DNA of 64,000 bases from Phymatolithon calcareum (taxonomy: Eukaryota > Rhodophyta > Florideophyceae > Hapalidiales), in contig OZ345352.1 of assembly GCA_977006965.1 (NCBI GenBank), positions 3,844,001 to 3,908,000 on the forward strand, read 5' to 3'. The translations under genes and the position numbers were made by a program. The notes beneath the pieces were generated by a model. The model ran no database searches. It was not told the origin of the DNA and saw only the letters and a list, made by a program, of their open reading frames with translations. The number at the start of each line of letters is the position of its first letter. Position 1 is the stretch's first letter. Positions 1 through 12,704 of the stretch are shown one piece after another.

Positions 1-2025
1 TTGTTTTCACCTGAAGAGGGTCCTGTGACCTTGTTTGGCACATGGAGTAAAGTTATCAGATACTTTGATGTCACCAAGTCGAAAACACGAGTACTTTTTA
101 TTTTTTTACTCTTCAGAACGGACAAGAAGGCGTCGCCTCCTGGCAGTGTTCTTAGGAGCAATCTCAGAACAGTTTATTGCTACTTCTCTAAGGAGTATTG
201 AAAGCGTTTGTACGAAAATCGTTGCCCCTCAGTACTAAATATGGTATTTTGCTCTCATATATGAGCATCTATCCATTGTAGCCTAACATATGGAGTTCTC
301 TGCACAAATTTGTAAAAAAGGCCAGACAGAAAGGTGAGGAATTATGTCAATAGAACACAATATCTAAAACAGAACCAAATCCCAGTTTAATATTCACAAG
401 ATTAGCACAAGTTATATATTCACCCTTATGCTTCCACCAGACTTTATTGTACCGTAAAGCTCCAATGATTAAGTCCCCGGGGACTGAAGGGCTTCACCCT
501 GTGTTTTCGTTCACAGATTGCTAAAAAATAAGACTGAAAACCTAGAAGCCGAATTAATCAACACCTCCATGTTAATGCAATACGATTCGTTTTCGTAGAT
601 ATTAGGGGCGACCAGAAGCTCAAGAAGCTGTCCAGAGGTTCTCATTTAATACAGTAAAAGGAAAACTTGCGAATAATACTCTGATTTCCGGGTCTCGTCA
701 CTGCTCATCGTCTGCCTCGGATATATACCACAGCGTTTCCACACTCAAAAGCCTGTGAAAGTGAAAAATTGTATTGCACTGTCTTTCTTTGCTTTTCAGA
801 TAAATTCTAGGTCTCCGGCATATGATATGATAATCCACGCCATACATACATACGTCGTTTTTGATATTGTATTATCAGATACAGTGGGGGAGTGTTGCAT
901 CACAGTCAGCGTCATAATTCATGGATTATTTCTCCAGTGCTGGTCAGTATTTTGGGAGTCATTGTCTTCCTCCTCGTACGTTAAGCCATTATTATGGCCA
1001 TTATGCTCTCTTTTATCGTCTAGAAAGGCTCACTGAAGAACGTGGACCAGAAATGTTCAGTTGAAAGAGCTTTTGGCATTTCGTTAAGGAATCGTGCCGG
1101 TGTTACTTGCTCTCATTTCACGGGGGAAGTGCCTGGTTGTTCTCTGCGAGGTAGGCGAACTACAGAATCAGAAAACTTTATGATGTCCACATTTCAGCCT
1201 ACATTAACTCCGGACTTGGAGAGTTTAGTGTTAATTGGAACTGTAGAAAGAGCCTTCTCATGAGGTCATTCGTATCCACAAAATCTTCGAGAAGTTCCAT
1301 TCAAAGGCTGGGCAACTTATTACCTGGCTTCAAATCCTCACTGCCGATTTCTATTCTTTCACTTTTGGTACTAATTATGTAACAAACTCTATAGATCTAT
1401 TCGCTTCCATCTTTTCACTGGATTAGGGAAACTTGCAGATCTCTAGAGCGTCCAGTGATACTAAATTCTGTTCAAACGAAACTTCTTTAAGATCGACACA
1501 TCGGATTATAGGGTGGTTGACCGTTTGAAGAAGTGCAACCTTCTTCTGAACCGTTCCGAAGGCGATTTCCCCTGCTATAAAAGAGAATTCTGTAACGCCT
1601 CAATGTTGATTAGAAAGAACACTGAGGTGTTACAGAATAGACTTTCGGTTTTTTTAATTCATGATCGATGATCGATGCCCTTGTCTCTGGTAAGAGACGA
1701 AGCAAGCCGTTTAATTTGGGAAATATCACCCTCAAGTTTTCAAACCGCAAGGTGCAGGCTAGATTCAAAATCATTGAAATTGTGTTTATCGAATCTAGAG
1801 ATTAACTCGCATTATTTATTTTATCTCCTTGCGTTGCGTGGCTTCTCGCAAGCTCAGGTGTTTACAACTTTTACTCAATAACAGAACTGTAAATTGTTTG
1901 GATCTCGGTTCAGGGCACTACCACAAACATTAGAACAGACTAGATCAATATTTCCAACTCCAGCTTCTTGGAAAGCGGGATATCACCATCAGTGGATTTC
2001 TTCTTAACGAGTACCACACGGGGCT

Positions 2026-2936
2026 TTATGTGAAGTCCTTTTGAGTAAAAAGAACCAACAAAATGAAACCAAACGCATACATTTTCCCCTCAATGGCATC
2101 CACATCATGCTGCTGATTATCACGCTCATCAAGGACAAGAGGTGTCGGACAGGCGAAGAATGATGGTGTTTTCTGTATCTCCGAGGTGGTCTCCGGAATT
2201 AGAAAGAACGATGACTGATTCCTGGGTTTGTAAGGCAACGCAGCGTTGTTATGAATCTGGAAGTTTTCAACATTAGGACCTGAGCGTAATGTTAGGTATA
2301 TGCGAGCTATAGAGTTCGATGCGATTTGATAAGGTAAAATCAGTAATTGGCTAACCATGTGCGTTTACGTGAATGTCTTTAACATTCACCTTGTTCAAGT
2401 TTGCCAACTTTTCCAAGGTTTCAGGAGTATTGAAAATGCGCCCCAGTTTTCCGAATGCCTCGTGCGCGATCAGTAAATCATCCGTGGAAAGATCAAAAAC
2501 GATACGGTAGCGTTCTAGTTTTGTTCCCGCCAGGCGCTTGGTTGACAATTAGTTTGCGAAGAGAATAGCATCGCTGACTTCTCCTTTTATGGTAAACGTT
2601 TTGATTCTGTTGGACTGTTTGTACACCAAATAGACCTGCTGGTCACTTTTCAAATCTCCGAACTCGAATTTTTGCTCCATTTTCATGGAACGCGCTGAGC
2701 AATTCTGCCTCTAGACTTTCAATTTTTTCTATGAAAATCTTGAGAGGGGGCGGTGTTGCAATCTTAACGGGCAGCGTAGCTGCAGTCTTGAGAGGATGCG
2801 GCGATTTAACGTTGATTGGGGTTATTGTTGTAACCGTCTTGCAGGGAGTGATTTTTGCTTCCATAGGGGGAAGTTGTTGAGTAGTGCGTGAAGATATTCC
2901 CGTACGGGAATGCTTTTTCTTATGATTCCCGGACAT
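2026..2936 (-). pseudogene. Gene X, broken copy in A1 (copy 1)
   Basis: Minus-strand paralogue of the intact gene at 11085-12081. The reading frame starts at the same Met (2936) with the same 'MSGNHKKKHSRTG' start but is destroyed in two places. An extra T in a T run near 2669-2673 shifts the frame, and a Gln codon has become TAA at 2549-2551. The likely splice donor is weakened from GTAAGT to GTTAGC. The second-exon frame (2026 to about 2285) remains open. The same stop is present at the copy-2 position, so the gene died before the 37-kb duplication. The product is unrecognised. Confidence 0.75.
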
Positions 2937-3468
2937 GAAGGATGATATTGCAAACAGTATTGGTACTCTTTTCGATGTGGGACGCGGCTTTCCTTTTTGT
3001 GTGCCGGTCCTTTGTCAAAAACATTCGAATATTACGTAATATATAAGGCTACAAGGGAGAGATGCAAAAACTTAGATACCTGCCAGTGATCTTAGGAGCA
3101 CTGGCAGGAGACGATGCCAACGTTTTAGATCTAGGAGGTTAAAGTAGCTCATTTCATTGCAATAATTCAATGCCTCCGATTTCAGGGTAGAGAGTATCTA
3201 TTACACTTTGCCTAGCTATTGACTAAAAGAAGAGGCCAGACAAGTATCTTTTATGTACTAGTCTAATGTCTATTTGCAAATTTCGCGAATAGGCAGATGA
3301 TTTTAAATATCAAAAATCTATTATACGACCTTGAGATATTGTAGATACGAAGAAAACAACTTTGAACAATCAAGTAGAACGTAGACGGATACAGTAAGCC
3401 ATTTCAAAGTTAATAAATGCGATTTGTACGTCTCAGGATGTAATTGATCCGGGAAATATCAGCGTAAG

Positions 3469-5510
3469 AGGAAATAATCAGCTTCTATATAATACATTTT
3501 ATTATATATAAATGCTGAATATTTCCTCATCAATTGCTGTATCGTGCTGATAGCACATCGTGCGTTACAATGTGAAAATAATATAAAACATGTTGAACTG
3601 GCTAGCAATTGACACTCGAATTACTGATTCAACCTTTTAGACTAGCCCACGACCCAGTTATAACCGGCGACGATCAAGTCGTATACCTGTCTAGCCCGTC
3701 ATCAGGGCCTAAAGCAAGAATTATGAGACTGACAGGGTATGGTTCGAGAATCCTATCCTCTTCATTCTCACTCCAAGAACGGCTTTCATGAGACATCCTT
3801 TTCGCGAAGGCCTTCGCCCCACCTTAATGATCCCCCTCTAAAGTGCGAAGAAATAGAAACTTCGTGTTCCTCCATTTCCATCGCTACACCACGTCCCACC
3901 ATACCACTATATCGCAACGACTAGCATGCGCCAATTTTAATTTTCAGATTCGGGCGAGACCTAATCACAGGTTTCTTGTCCAACATGAGGTTCCCAAGAA
4001 TAATGTGACCGCACTGAGCTACGTTCAAAACTATATTGGAGCCCGATAATGCATGAGCTGAGCGGGCAACAATATGATATTATACGGTTCGATGTACCGT
4101 GCAACATGATCCGCTTTATGATACCCATGTGTCTGTGTGCAAGCTTTGTGTAATCTTGCTCCAAGCCTGAAGACTCCTTCGAGCTATACAAAATTCAAAT
4201 TTCTTGTACAAAGAGCTGTAGTACAATTTCAGACACTGAACAAACAGGTTGTAAGGGTCACGTGAAAATCTTTCGTGAGTACGAGTCTCGAAGTACCCTC
4301 GCTGTCTCGCTTAGGCTATGATAAGAGAGGTGATCTGCAATTCAAAAGGTTGGAAGTTACTGTTCATCCAGGGGTCGTACTTTCCCCTGGTAAAATCTTT
4401 TGAACAGAAACCTATGCAACTGCAATCTTTGTATTGTTGCCATAGAGACATTTCTACGAGATCACTATAGGCCTACAATTATATATTTTTAAAGGTGCCT
4501 TGCAAGCTGCATTCGTGCAGGACGACTCAGGTCAATGCTATATTTTGGTTATATTTTTGAAACCTTTCTTTACACAGCATTTAAATGGAGCGTGTTCTAA
4601 TATACAGTACAGTGCTGTAGAGTAATCCCCGTCAACGAAGTGATGTAAGAGACCCTTTGCATCTTGAACACCTTTAGTACTGCAACTTCGACGTCTTCAC
4701 CTGTTGAGCATGTTCTACTGTGCAGTCTTTTTTCAATCGAATGGTATGATTCCATTTTCACCTGCTCATGTGTGAAAATGGCGAATACGCTTAGTGGAAA
4801 AATCAGTCGTGATTCCTCTTTCTACAGGAAGCGTGTGTTAGCACGGGGCTTGCGAGTAGACGAAACCAATGTTCCTAATGATACTCATGCCCTTATGCAA
4901 ATCACACAAAACGTACTTTGAAAATAAATTTTGTCTCCCGCGGAGGAAATATACGTTTGAAACATTGCTAACATAAACTGGACTGTAGGCCTATGAAAGT
5001 AAAGATATATACGGGCGGACGTGGAGAAATGATTTTTTTGGTACGTACGCAATGTAGGCGGTGAGGATTCTCGAGCCCCGATAAATTTGATCTTTTGGAC
5101 AGTTTTTTAGAAAAAATATAACTGCTGGTCACTCCTGATATCTACGATAAGTAATTATTGTGAATTGATATGGAAAAAGTTGATTACTCTGTCTTCCAAG
5201 TATTTTATCGATCTGTGATAGAAGAAAAAGGGTGCAACGTCTATCGGACTGGGCACTGGACCAGGGACAGAATCTTTATACCTCTAGAGTGCAAAACTTC
5301 TAGTTAAGTAGGAGATAAGTGATCACCTTGCGAGGGGACGTTGTTAGCATGATCTCGTTGATGATGTCTTCAATGGGGAGGTAGTTCTGCAGATTTTGAT
5401 AAACTGAGATTCGACAGTGTCGCTTCCTAGCAGTGCTGTTCAGAGCACTGGCAGGAGGCGATAACTTCGTGTCCGTTGCAATGAAAATTAGAATAAAAAT
5501 TTTCCAGATG
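3469..5510 (+). repeat. Sub-repeat S, first in A1 (also 40594-42635)
   Basis: One of four diverged direct copies, about 2.0-2.3 kb each, inside A1 and A2: 3469-5510, about 6240-8361, about 12705-14990 and 16316-18543. All four start at an inverted repeat related to 'aatcagcatctatataa' and end at a 30-bp palindrome followed by 'aggaggcg' and a conserved stretch to 'gcaatgaaa'. Mid-repeat landmarks shared by the copies include 'agccagaattatgaga'-like and 'cgtctatcgg'-like stretches. No gene is supportable; the short ORFs change between copies. Confidence 0.65.
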
Positions 5511-6239
5511 ATCAAAGTGAACACAGTGCATGAGGATCTCGCAAATGATACTCTACTTTTTGGTGCTCGGAATACCTCATCGATTCCATTGTGTCTATAC
5601 CACAGTTTCTCCACTCCCAGAAGTCCGGAACCGTGAATCAGAGCACTATACTGTCTCTCTTTGCCTTTCGGACAAAGCTCAGTTCTCCTTCCCGTGATAT
5701 AATAATCCATGCCATCAATGCATCCGTAGTCGTTGATACTCTATGATGGAGTACTCCACTTCCTTGTTGAGACGATCATAAATCATCACAGAGAGAGCTA
5801 TCTCTTCGGCATCCCGTCCAACGGCGGACGGTGCGTTACCACTATTCGCAACACTGGCAGGCGACTCTGGCTTTGCACTGGCAGCGCATATGTACAAGAG
5901 GTAAATGAGGCCCAAAATACTATACAACACAGTACAAATAATCCAAGAGAGTATGTCATCGATAGCACCCTACAGCCTTTGCTGTCTGAAATCCAAATCA
6001 CAGCGTCCCTCATACATTAGGTGGCACGAAAATCAAAAAGTGAAGCAGTTCAAAAATGGCGCACACAACACCGCTCTCTTACATCACACGTGTGTAAAGC
6101 TCCAAGGCACGAGACGTGTCTGGTGCGATCACAGCTCGCCAATCTCGAAACATGGTTCGAACACTGAGCATGACATATGGATTTCAGCGCTTACACTCAC
6201 GAGGTTAAACAGCTGCAAGGCGTGACTAAGATCAGCCTG

Positions 6240-8361
6240 CATTTAGATGCTGATTATTTCCTCATAAATGTCTGTAAAGTGCTGTTGGAACATCGCGAGT
6301 TATTACTCACGACGTGTGAACATTATTTGAGATGTTGTACTAGCGAACAAGCGACATTCGAGATACTCATTTAATCATATACAGTAGCCAACCCGGAGAC
6401 GCAGTTACAAGCGGGAGGGTCAAGAGGTATACATGTCTAACAGGTCATCAGAGGTCCTAGAGCCAGAATTATGAGACTGAAAGGTTATGGACCGAGCATC
6501 GTAACATCTGCACTCTCACTCCAAGAACGAATTTTAATGTAACATCTCGGTTTGGAAGGCCTTTGCACCACCCGAACGATCCCCTCTAAATTACAACAAA
6601 ATAGATATCTTGCCTTCCACCATTTCCAGCGATACACCAAATCCCGCCATACCACAACCGCCCAATATCTAACATACCCCACTTTCAATGTTCAGAGTCA
6701 GGAGATTTCTAATCATATGTATCTCCTGGATGCATAATCATTTTGTCTTCACGAACAACTTGTCCGCACTGAGATATGTTCAAAACTATGGTGGAGCAAG
6801 ATAATGTAATAACTGAACGGGCGACAATACGATACTGCACTGTACGATGTACCGTGGAACATGAGGCACTTTATGATACCCATGAGTTTGCAATCATGCT
6901 CCAAGCCTGAAGACTCCTTCGAGCTATAAGAACTTCAAATTTGTTGCAGAAAAGTGCTACTAGACGCTGAACAAACAAGTTCTAAGGGACACTTGTAAAT
7001 GTTTCGTGAGAAACTCAAAAGGTTAGATGTCATTGGGAACTAGGGCTCATAATTCCCTGGAACAATCTTTTGAAAAGCAGCCTTTGAAATTGCAATCTCT
7101 GCAATATTGCAACGGAGACGTTCTGACCAGATTCCAATAGGTCTAACATTATTCATTTTTAAAGGTGCCTTGCAAACTGCATTCGTCCAAAATTACTAAT
7201 GTCAATGCTGTATTTTTAAATGGATTGCAGTCGGCTCCATTGCTCAAGGAGGGGTATCAGTAATCAACCGAAATGTTATCTTCCACCCCTTCTCCAGAAC
7301 GTGTGTGCGAAAACATCTGAAGTGACTTCAATTGATTCGTAGCGTGTTGCACAGTACAGTTGTGTAATTTAATCTTGTCAATGAAGCAATAGGATAGACC
7401 CTTCGCATCTGGAACGAGTTTCGTACTGCAACTCCGACGTCTTCACCTGAGTGTTCCATTTAAGCAGGTTTTTCTCTACAGTCTTTTCTCAATCGATTGC
7501 TATGTTACCGCGTTCTCCAACTTAAGTTTGAAAACGGGGATTACACGCCAGGGAAAATGAGTCCTGAAGCCTTCTACGACACGAAGTTTGCGTTCCACGG
7601 AGTTATCAAGCAAACGAGTCCGATATTCCTGATAATATTTATTTATCTAAGAAAACAACGAACACCACTCTTCGAAAATACATTTTGGTGTCCAGCTGAG
7701 GAATTAGACGTTCGCAACGTTGCTCTCATAAACGGGCGTGTAGGCTTACGGAAGTGAAGACACAAACGTGCGGCAATATTGTGATATGTACGCAATGTAC
7801 CCGGAAAGCAGAGAATCGTTCGCCGGTTCCGTTTGTACAGTAAAATATTTGATCTTCTACGCAGTGTTTTTGTCAAAATGTAACTGCTGGTCACTTCTGA
7901 AATCTACCAAAACTAGTTATTTTGTACTAAAACGGAAAACGTTGATTGCACCGCTTTCTATCTTTTCAGTTTTATAGTTTACCAATCAAAGAGCGAATAC
8001 AAAGGGTGCAACGTCTATCAGCATTGCCTCCAGACTCATGGAACAGAATCTTTGGACCTTTAAGGTACAATGACTTCTAGTGGAAGTAAGAGCCACATGA
8101 ACACATTGCGAGGGGGCGGTGTTAGTATTATCCTGGCGATGAGTTTTTCAAGGTGGAGTTAGTGGTGCAGATCTCGACTGAACTGAAATTCGATAGCGTC
8201 ACTTCCTGCCAGTGCTCTTCAGAGCACTGGCAGGAGGCTACGCCTTCGTATCCGTGGCAATGAAACAAAGAATATGAAATAGACGTCTAAATCAAAGCAT
8301 CAATGTTCATATTCCCTACACGGTGGTAAACTTTGTCTGCACTCACAAAATACTCCCTGCC
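6240..8361 (+). repeat. Sub-repeat S, second in A1 (also 43365-45496)
   Basis: Second S copy in A1. It lacks the left arm of the hairpin that opens the matching copy in A2 (16316), because A1 has a roughly 690-bp deletion whose right endpoint falls in that hairpin. It ends with the best-preserved 30-bp palindrome (8204-8235). Together with the preceding segment 5510-6240, which resembles part of 660-900, it looks like an internally deleted derivative of the longer gene X-containing part of the unit. Confidence 0.6.
8204..8235. repeat. 32-nt palindrome, best copy of a recurring family
   Basis: Two 15-nt arms, beginning 'tcctgccagtgctct', are exact reverse complements around a 2-nt centre. Related palindromes sit at equivalent places near 3079-3108, 5425-5456, 14906-14937 and 18375-18406, with a decayed one near 12225. 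The same set occurs in the second giant copy (for example 45339-45370). All are followed by 'aggaggcg' or a close variant, except where decayed. A reverse-oriented relative lies near 130-165 and 9185-9225, at the left part of each unit, so the units have partly inverted ends. Confidence 0.85.
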
Positions 8362-9065
8362 CATTAGGTTGGAGTGGAAATCGCATCGTACAATGTATAC
8401 ATTAATGGGCGCACGCAACGTATCATATTCGTTCACAATTACATACAATCTCGTTATTAAGTCTCGAGGATGATGTACATTACAGACTATTGTAGATTGC
8501 GGGATTCTGTTTGCCGACTCCTCTGTCACTGGTCTGTAAATGATGGACATTCCTGGTTTGCTTGCAGTGCCAAGCTAAGCGAGCGGTCACAGAACGAATA
8601 CATATAAGGCCCTGACCGCCTCTTCAACAACGCTTCTTCTGTCAAGGGCCTGTATCGGAGGTGCTCCTCATGCGCGGACTGTACTTGCGCCGACTTCGAG
8701 TTCCTGTCTCGTTAGTGTTACTCTCCTTTCTCGATCCTCGTCGCCGTAAGATTTACCGGCCAGTTGTATATACATTCTCCGTCGCTTACCGTGGGCCGTG
8801 TTAGTTTGGTAAGCTATCTGACCTTCCCATATGAGTGTCCGCTTACCTACCCATGTTAGGTCATCTTAATCCAGTGCGTTGTCTCTGTTTAGTATTTAGG
8901 CTATTCGACCAACCTCAGAAGGTGAGGGTATTGATCAACGACCAAGTAAACCACTTCATTCAACCCCACACATCTGACTTGTCATTGTTGAACCACGTAT
9001 ATCCGGCCATTCCCATGGAGGCCCCTGGTATGACCGGTTCTATAACTATCACGGAAATTTTGCCT
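8362..9065 (+). repeat. Leader segment of unit A2, also at 36405-37127 and 45497-46200
   Basis: A roughly 700-bp direct repeat found immediately left of the main body of A2, and again left of A1 in copy 2. The two versions are clearly homologous but diverged: for example 'ttaggttggagt' begins both, and both contain 'agtctcgaggatgatgtac'. Because it is present before both units and absent after them, I read it as the true left end of the A-type unit. A TATA-like 'acatataagg' lies near 8597 but is changed to 'acgtataacg' in the A1 version, so I do not call a promoter. No gene is supportable. Confidence 0.7.
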
Positions 9066-11084
9066 GTGGTAGAGTTTGTTTTCACCTGGAGAGGGTCGTG
9101 TGACTTTGTTTGGCACATGGTGTATAAGTTACCAGATATTTTGATGTCACCATGTCGAAAACATGAGTATATTCTTCAGAACGGACACGAAGGCGTTGCC
9201 TCTTGCCATTGTTCTTAGGAGCAATCTCAGTTGGTACACTTTAACTGCTATATCTCTAAGGAGTATTGGAAACGTTTTGTACGAAAAGTGTGGCCCCTCT
9301 GTACTAAAGATGGTATTTTGTTCTCATATACGGGCATCTCTCCCCTGTAGCCTAACATATAGAGTTCTCTGCTAAACTTTGAAAAAAGGTTAGACAGAAA
9401 ACGTGAGGCATTATGTCAATAGAGCACAATATCTGAAACAGAACCAAATCTTAGCACCAGCTATATACTCACCCTTATGCTTCCACCAGATTTTATTTTA
9501 CTGTAATGCTCCAATGATTCACTCCCCGGGTGCCGAAGGACAGGCCGATCGACGCTGCACCCTGGGTTTTCGTTCACAGATTGCTAAGGAAAGACTGAAA
9601 ACTTAGAATTCGAAGTAATCAATACCTCCATGTTAATACAATACGATTCGTTTTCGTAGATATTATGGGAGACCAGAAGCTGTATTTTCTCTAAGCTCTC
9701 CAGAGATTTTCATTTAATACAGGTAAAGGAGAACTTGCCAATAATACTTTGATTTCCGGGGCTCATCACTGCTCACCGTCTGCTTTGGATATATACCACA
9801 GTGTCTCCGCACCCAGAAGCCTGTGAAAGTGAAAAACTGTACTGTACTGTCTTTCTTTGCTTTTCAGATAAATCCTGGATCTCCGGCATATTATATGATA
9901 ACCCACGCCATCAATGCATACGTCGTTGTTGATATTGTATTATCAGATACAGTGGGGGAGTGCTGCATGACAGTCAGCGTCATACTTTCATGGATTATTT
10001 TTCCAGTGCTGTCCAGTAGACGGGCTTCATTGTCTTCCTCCTCGTACGTGAAACAGTGCTCCGTACCAGCAACCGTGTCCGAAACGGCTTTTTCTTCTTC
10101 TCATTCTTCTCAGATACTACTCTGCACATTATGCTTTTGTTTATCGTCTAGAAAGGCTCACTGAAGAATGTGGACCAGAAATTTTCAGTTGAAAAAGCTT
10201 TTGGCATTTCGTTAAGCAGTCGTGCCGGTGTTACTTGCTCTCATTTCACGGGGGAAGTCCTAGGTTGTTCGCTGCGAGGAAAGCGAACTCCAGAATATGA
10301 AAACTTTATCGCGTCCACATTTCAACCTATATTAACTTCGGACTTTGAGAGTTTAGTGTTAACTTGGAACTGGAGAACGAGCCTTCTCCTGAGGTCTTTC
10401 GTATCCACTAAAACGTTGAGAAGTTCGATTCAAAGGCTTGGCAACTTTTCACCTGGCTTCAAATCCTCACTGCCGATTTAAATTCTCTCGCTTCTTGTAC
10501 TAATTATGTGACGAACTCTATAGATCAATTCGCTTCCATCTTGTCACTGCATTAGAGAAACTTTCAGATCTCTAGAGCGTCCATAGATAGTAAATTCTGT
10601 TCGAACGAAGCTTCTTTAAGATCGACACATCGGAGTATAGGGTGGTTGACCTTTTGAAGAAGTGCAAACTTCTTCTGAAGCGCTCCGAAAACGATGTCGC
10701 CCTGCTATTAAAGAGCATTCTATAACGCCTCAATGTTGATTGGGAAGAACAGTGAGGCGTTACAGAATAGTGTTTCGGTTCTTTTACTGCTTGATCGATG
10801 CCCTCGTCTCTGGTGAGAGACGAAGAAAGCCCTCTAATTTGGGAAATATCGCCCTCAAACTTTCAAACCGCAAGCTGCAAGCTATATTAAAAATCACTGA
10901 AAATGTGTTTATCGGATCTAGAGATGAACGCGCATTATTCAATTTATCTCCTTGAGTTGTGTGGCTTCTCGCAAGATCATCTTCGGCAAGTTATTCCATG
11001 AGATGTTTACAACTTTCACTCAATAACAGAACTGTACTTTGTTTGGATCTCGGTTCAGGGCACTACCACAAACATTACAACAGA

Positions 11085-12081
11085 CTAGATCAATATTTCC
11101 AACTTCAGCTTCTTGGATAGCGGGACATCACCAACAGTGGATTTCCTCTTAACGAGTACCATACGGGGCTTTATGTGAAGTCCTTTTGAGTAAAAAGAAC
11201 CAACAACATGAAACCAAACGCATACATTTTGCCCCTCAATTGCATCCACATCATGCTGCTGATTATCACGCTCATCAAGGACAAGAGGTGTCGGACAGGC
11301 GAAGAATGATTGTGGTTTCTGTATCTCCGAGGTGGTCTCTGGAATTAGAAAAAACGATGACTGATTTCTTGGTTTATAAGGCGACGCAGCGTTGTTGTGA
11401 ATCTGGAAGTTGTCAACATTAGGACCTGAGCGTGATGTTAGGTATATTCGAGCTATTGAATTCGATGAGATTCGATAGGGTAAAATCAGCAATTGACTTA
11501 CCATGCGTGCTTACGTGAATGTCTTTAACTTTCACCTTGTTCAATTTTGCCAACTTCGCCATGTTTTCAGGAGTATTGAAAAGGCGTCCGAGTTTTCCGA
11601 AAGCCTCGTGCGCGATCAGTAAATCATCCGTGGAAAGATCAAGAACGATACGGTAGCGGTCTAGTTTTGTTCCCACCAGGCGCTTGGTTGACAATTGGTT
11701 TGAGAAGAGAATAGCATCGCTGACTTCCCCTTCTACGGTAAACGTTTTGATTCTGTTGGACTGTTTGTCCACCAAATAGACCTGCTGGTCACTTTTTAAG
11801 TCTCCGAATTCGAATTTTGCTCCATTTTCATCGAACGCATTGAGCTCTTCTGCCTCTAGACTTTCAATTTTTTCTATGAAAATCTTAAGAGGGGGCGGTG
11901 TTGCAATCTTGACAGGCATCGGAGCTGCAGTCTTGAGAGGGGGCGGCGATTTAACGTTGATTGGGGGCATTGTTGTTATCGTCTTAGAGGGAGCGATTTT
12001 TGCTTCCATAGGGGGAAGTTGTTGAGTAGTGCGTGAAGATATTCCGGTACGGGAATGCTTTTTCTTATGATTCCCAGACAT
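11085..12081 (-). CDS. Gene X, intact two-exon gene, unrecognised protein (306 aa)
   Basis: Minus strand. Exon 1 is 12081-11502, the intron 11501-11426 (76 nt) and exon 2 11425-11085. The donor reads G|GTAAGT and the acceptor CTCAG|GT, with a CTAAC branch-like motif about a dozen bases upstream. Joining keeps the frame and gives 306 residues. Residues 1-25 are basic (MSGNHKKKHSRTG), about 25-70 are Pro/Lys-rich with repeated 'PPLK' and 'PVKIATPP', and then comes a folded-looking region with 'DQQVYLVDKQSNRIKTF', 'RYRIVLDLSTDDLLIAHEAF' and 'GKLGRLF'. The C-terminal exon contains 'VCVWFHVVGSFYSKG' and a basic end, 'VPLSKKLKLE', that could act as a nuclear signal. I do not recognise the family. 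A DNA-binding accessory protein of the element is possible, but that is only inference from basic tails and position. The A1 paralogue is dead; this copy and its copy-2 twin are intact, which suggests recent constraint. Confidence 0.7.
11426..11501 (-). other. Predicted intron of gene X (76 nt)
   Basis: Minus-strand GTAAGT donor at 11501 and CAG acceptor ending at 11426, with CTAAC upstream of the acceptor. Reading through without splicing extends exon 1 to a stop after 220 residues and drops the conserved C-terminal frame. Splicing joins the two open frames in phase. The same sites are at 48636-48561 in copy 2. In the A1 paralogue the donor is degraded. Confidence 0.65.
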
Positions 12082-12704
12082 GAAGGATGATTTTGCAAAC
12101 AGTACTGGTAATCTTGTCGATGTTGCACGCGGCTTTGCTTTTGGTGTGCCTGCCCTTTGTCAAAAATATTGGAACATAACGTATTATATAGGGCTACAAG
12201 GGAGAGACGCAAAAACTTAGATATCTGCCACTGGTCTTAAGAGCCCTGCCAGGAGACGATGTCAACTAACTCAATGCCTCCGATTTCAGGGAGGGAGTAT
12301 CTAGTACACTTTGTCTACCTATTGACTAAAAGAAGAGAACAGACAAGTATTTTTTACAAACTAGTCTACTGTCTATTTGACAAACTTCGCGAATAGGCGG
12401 GTGAATTTAAATATCAAAAATCTATTATACGACCTTGAGAGATCTCTCTCACGTCATACATGAAAAGGCGGGCTTCTCCTCTGTGCGAGGAATATTGAAA
12501 ATATGCCATCCACCTTTGAGGGTCAGACCTGCCGTGCTGCAAGAAAAGTACTCAACCGAATAGTCGATGTATCCGTAGATACCAAGAAAACGACTTTGAG
12601 CAATCAAGTAGAACGTTGACGCATACCGTAAGTCATTTCAAAGCTAATAAATGCGATTTGAACGGCTCAGGATGCAATTGATCCGGGAACTATCAGCGTA
12701 AGAG

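Larger units (their letters stand above)
1..8361 (+). repeat. Unit A1 (copy 1): complex non-coding repeat unit, left end cut
   Basis: A1 is a diverged paralogue of unit A2 (8362-18543) and aligns with it along most of its length. Anchors are 755-1036 with 9823-10164, 2026-2936 with 11085-12081, 5733-6020 with 15148-15435, and 7497-7757 with the 17578 region. Its right edge is set where A1 and A2 stop matching, just after 'ctccctgc', near 8361. A1 lacks about 690 bp that A2 has at 15658-16345, and about 130 bp near 3330. Apart from the broken gene X on the minus strand, I see no convincing coding sequence; the short plus-strand ORFs are not conserved as frames. It probably derives from mobile DNA. 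Confidence 0.8.

Noticed and set aside
755-1263. Plus-strand ORFs 755-1036 and 1042-1263, with paralogues at 9823-10481
   Set aside because: Similar between A1 and A2 only because the DNA is similar. The frames end at different points, composition is not convincing, and no domain is visible.
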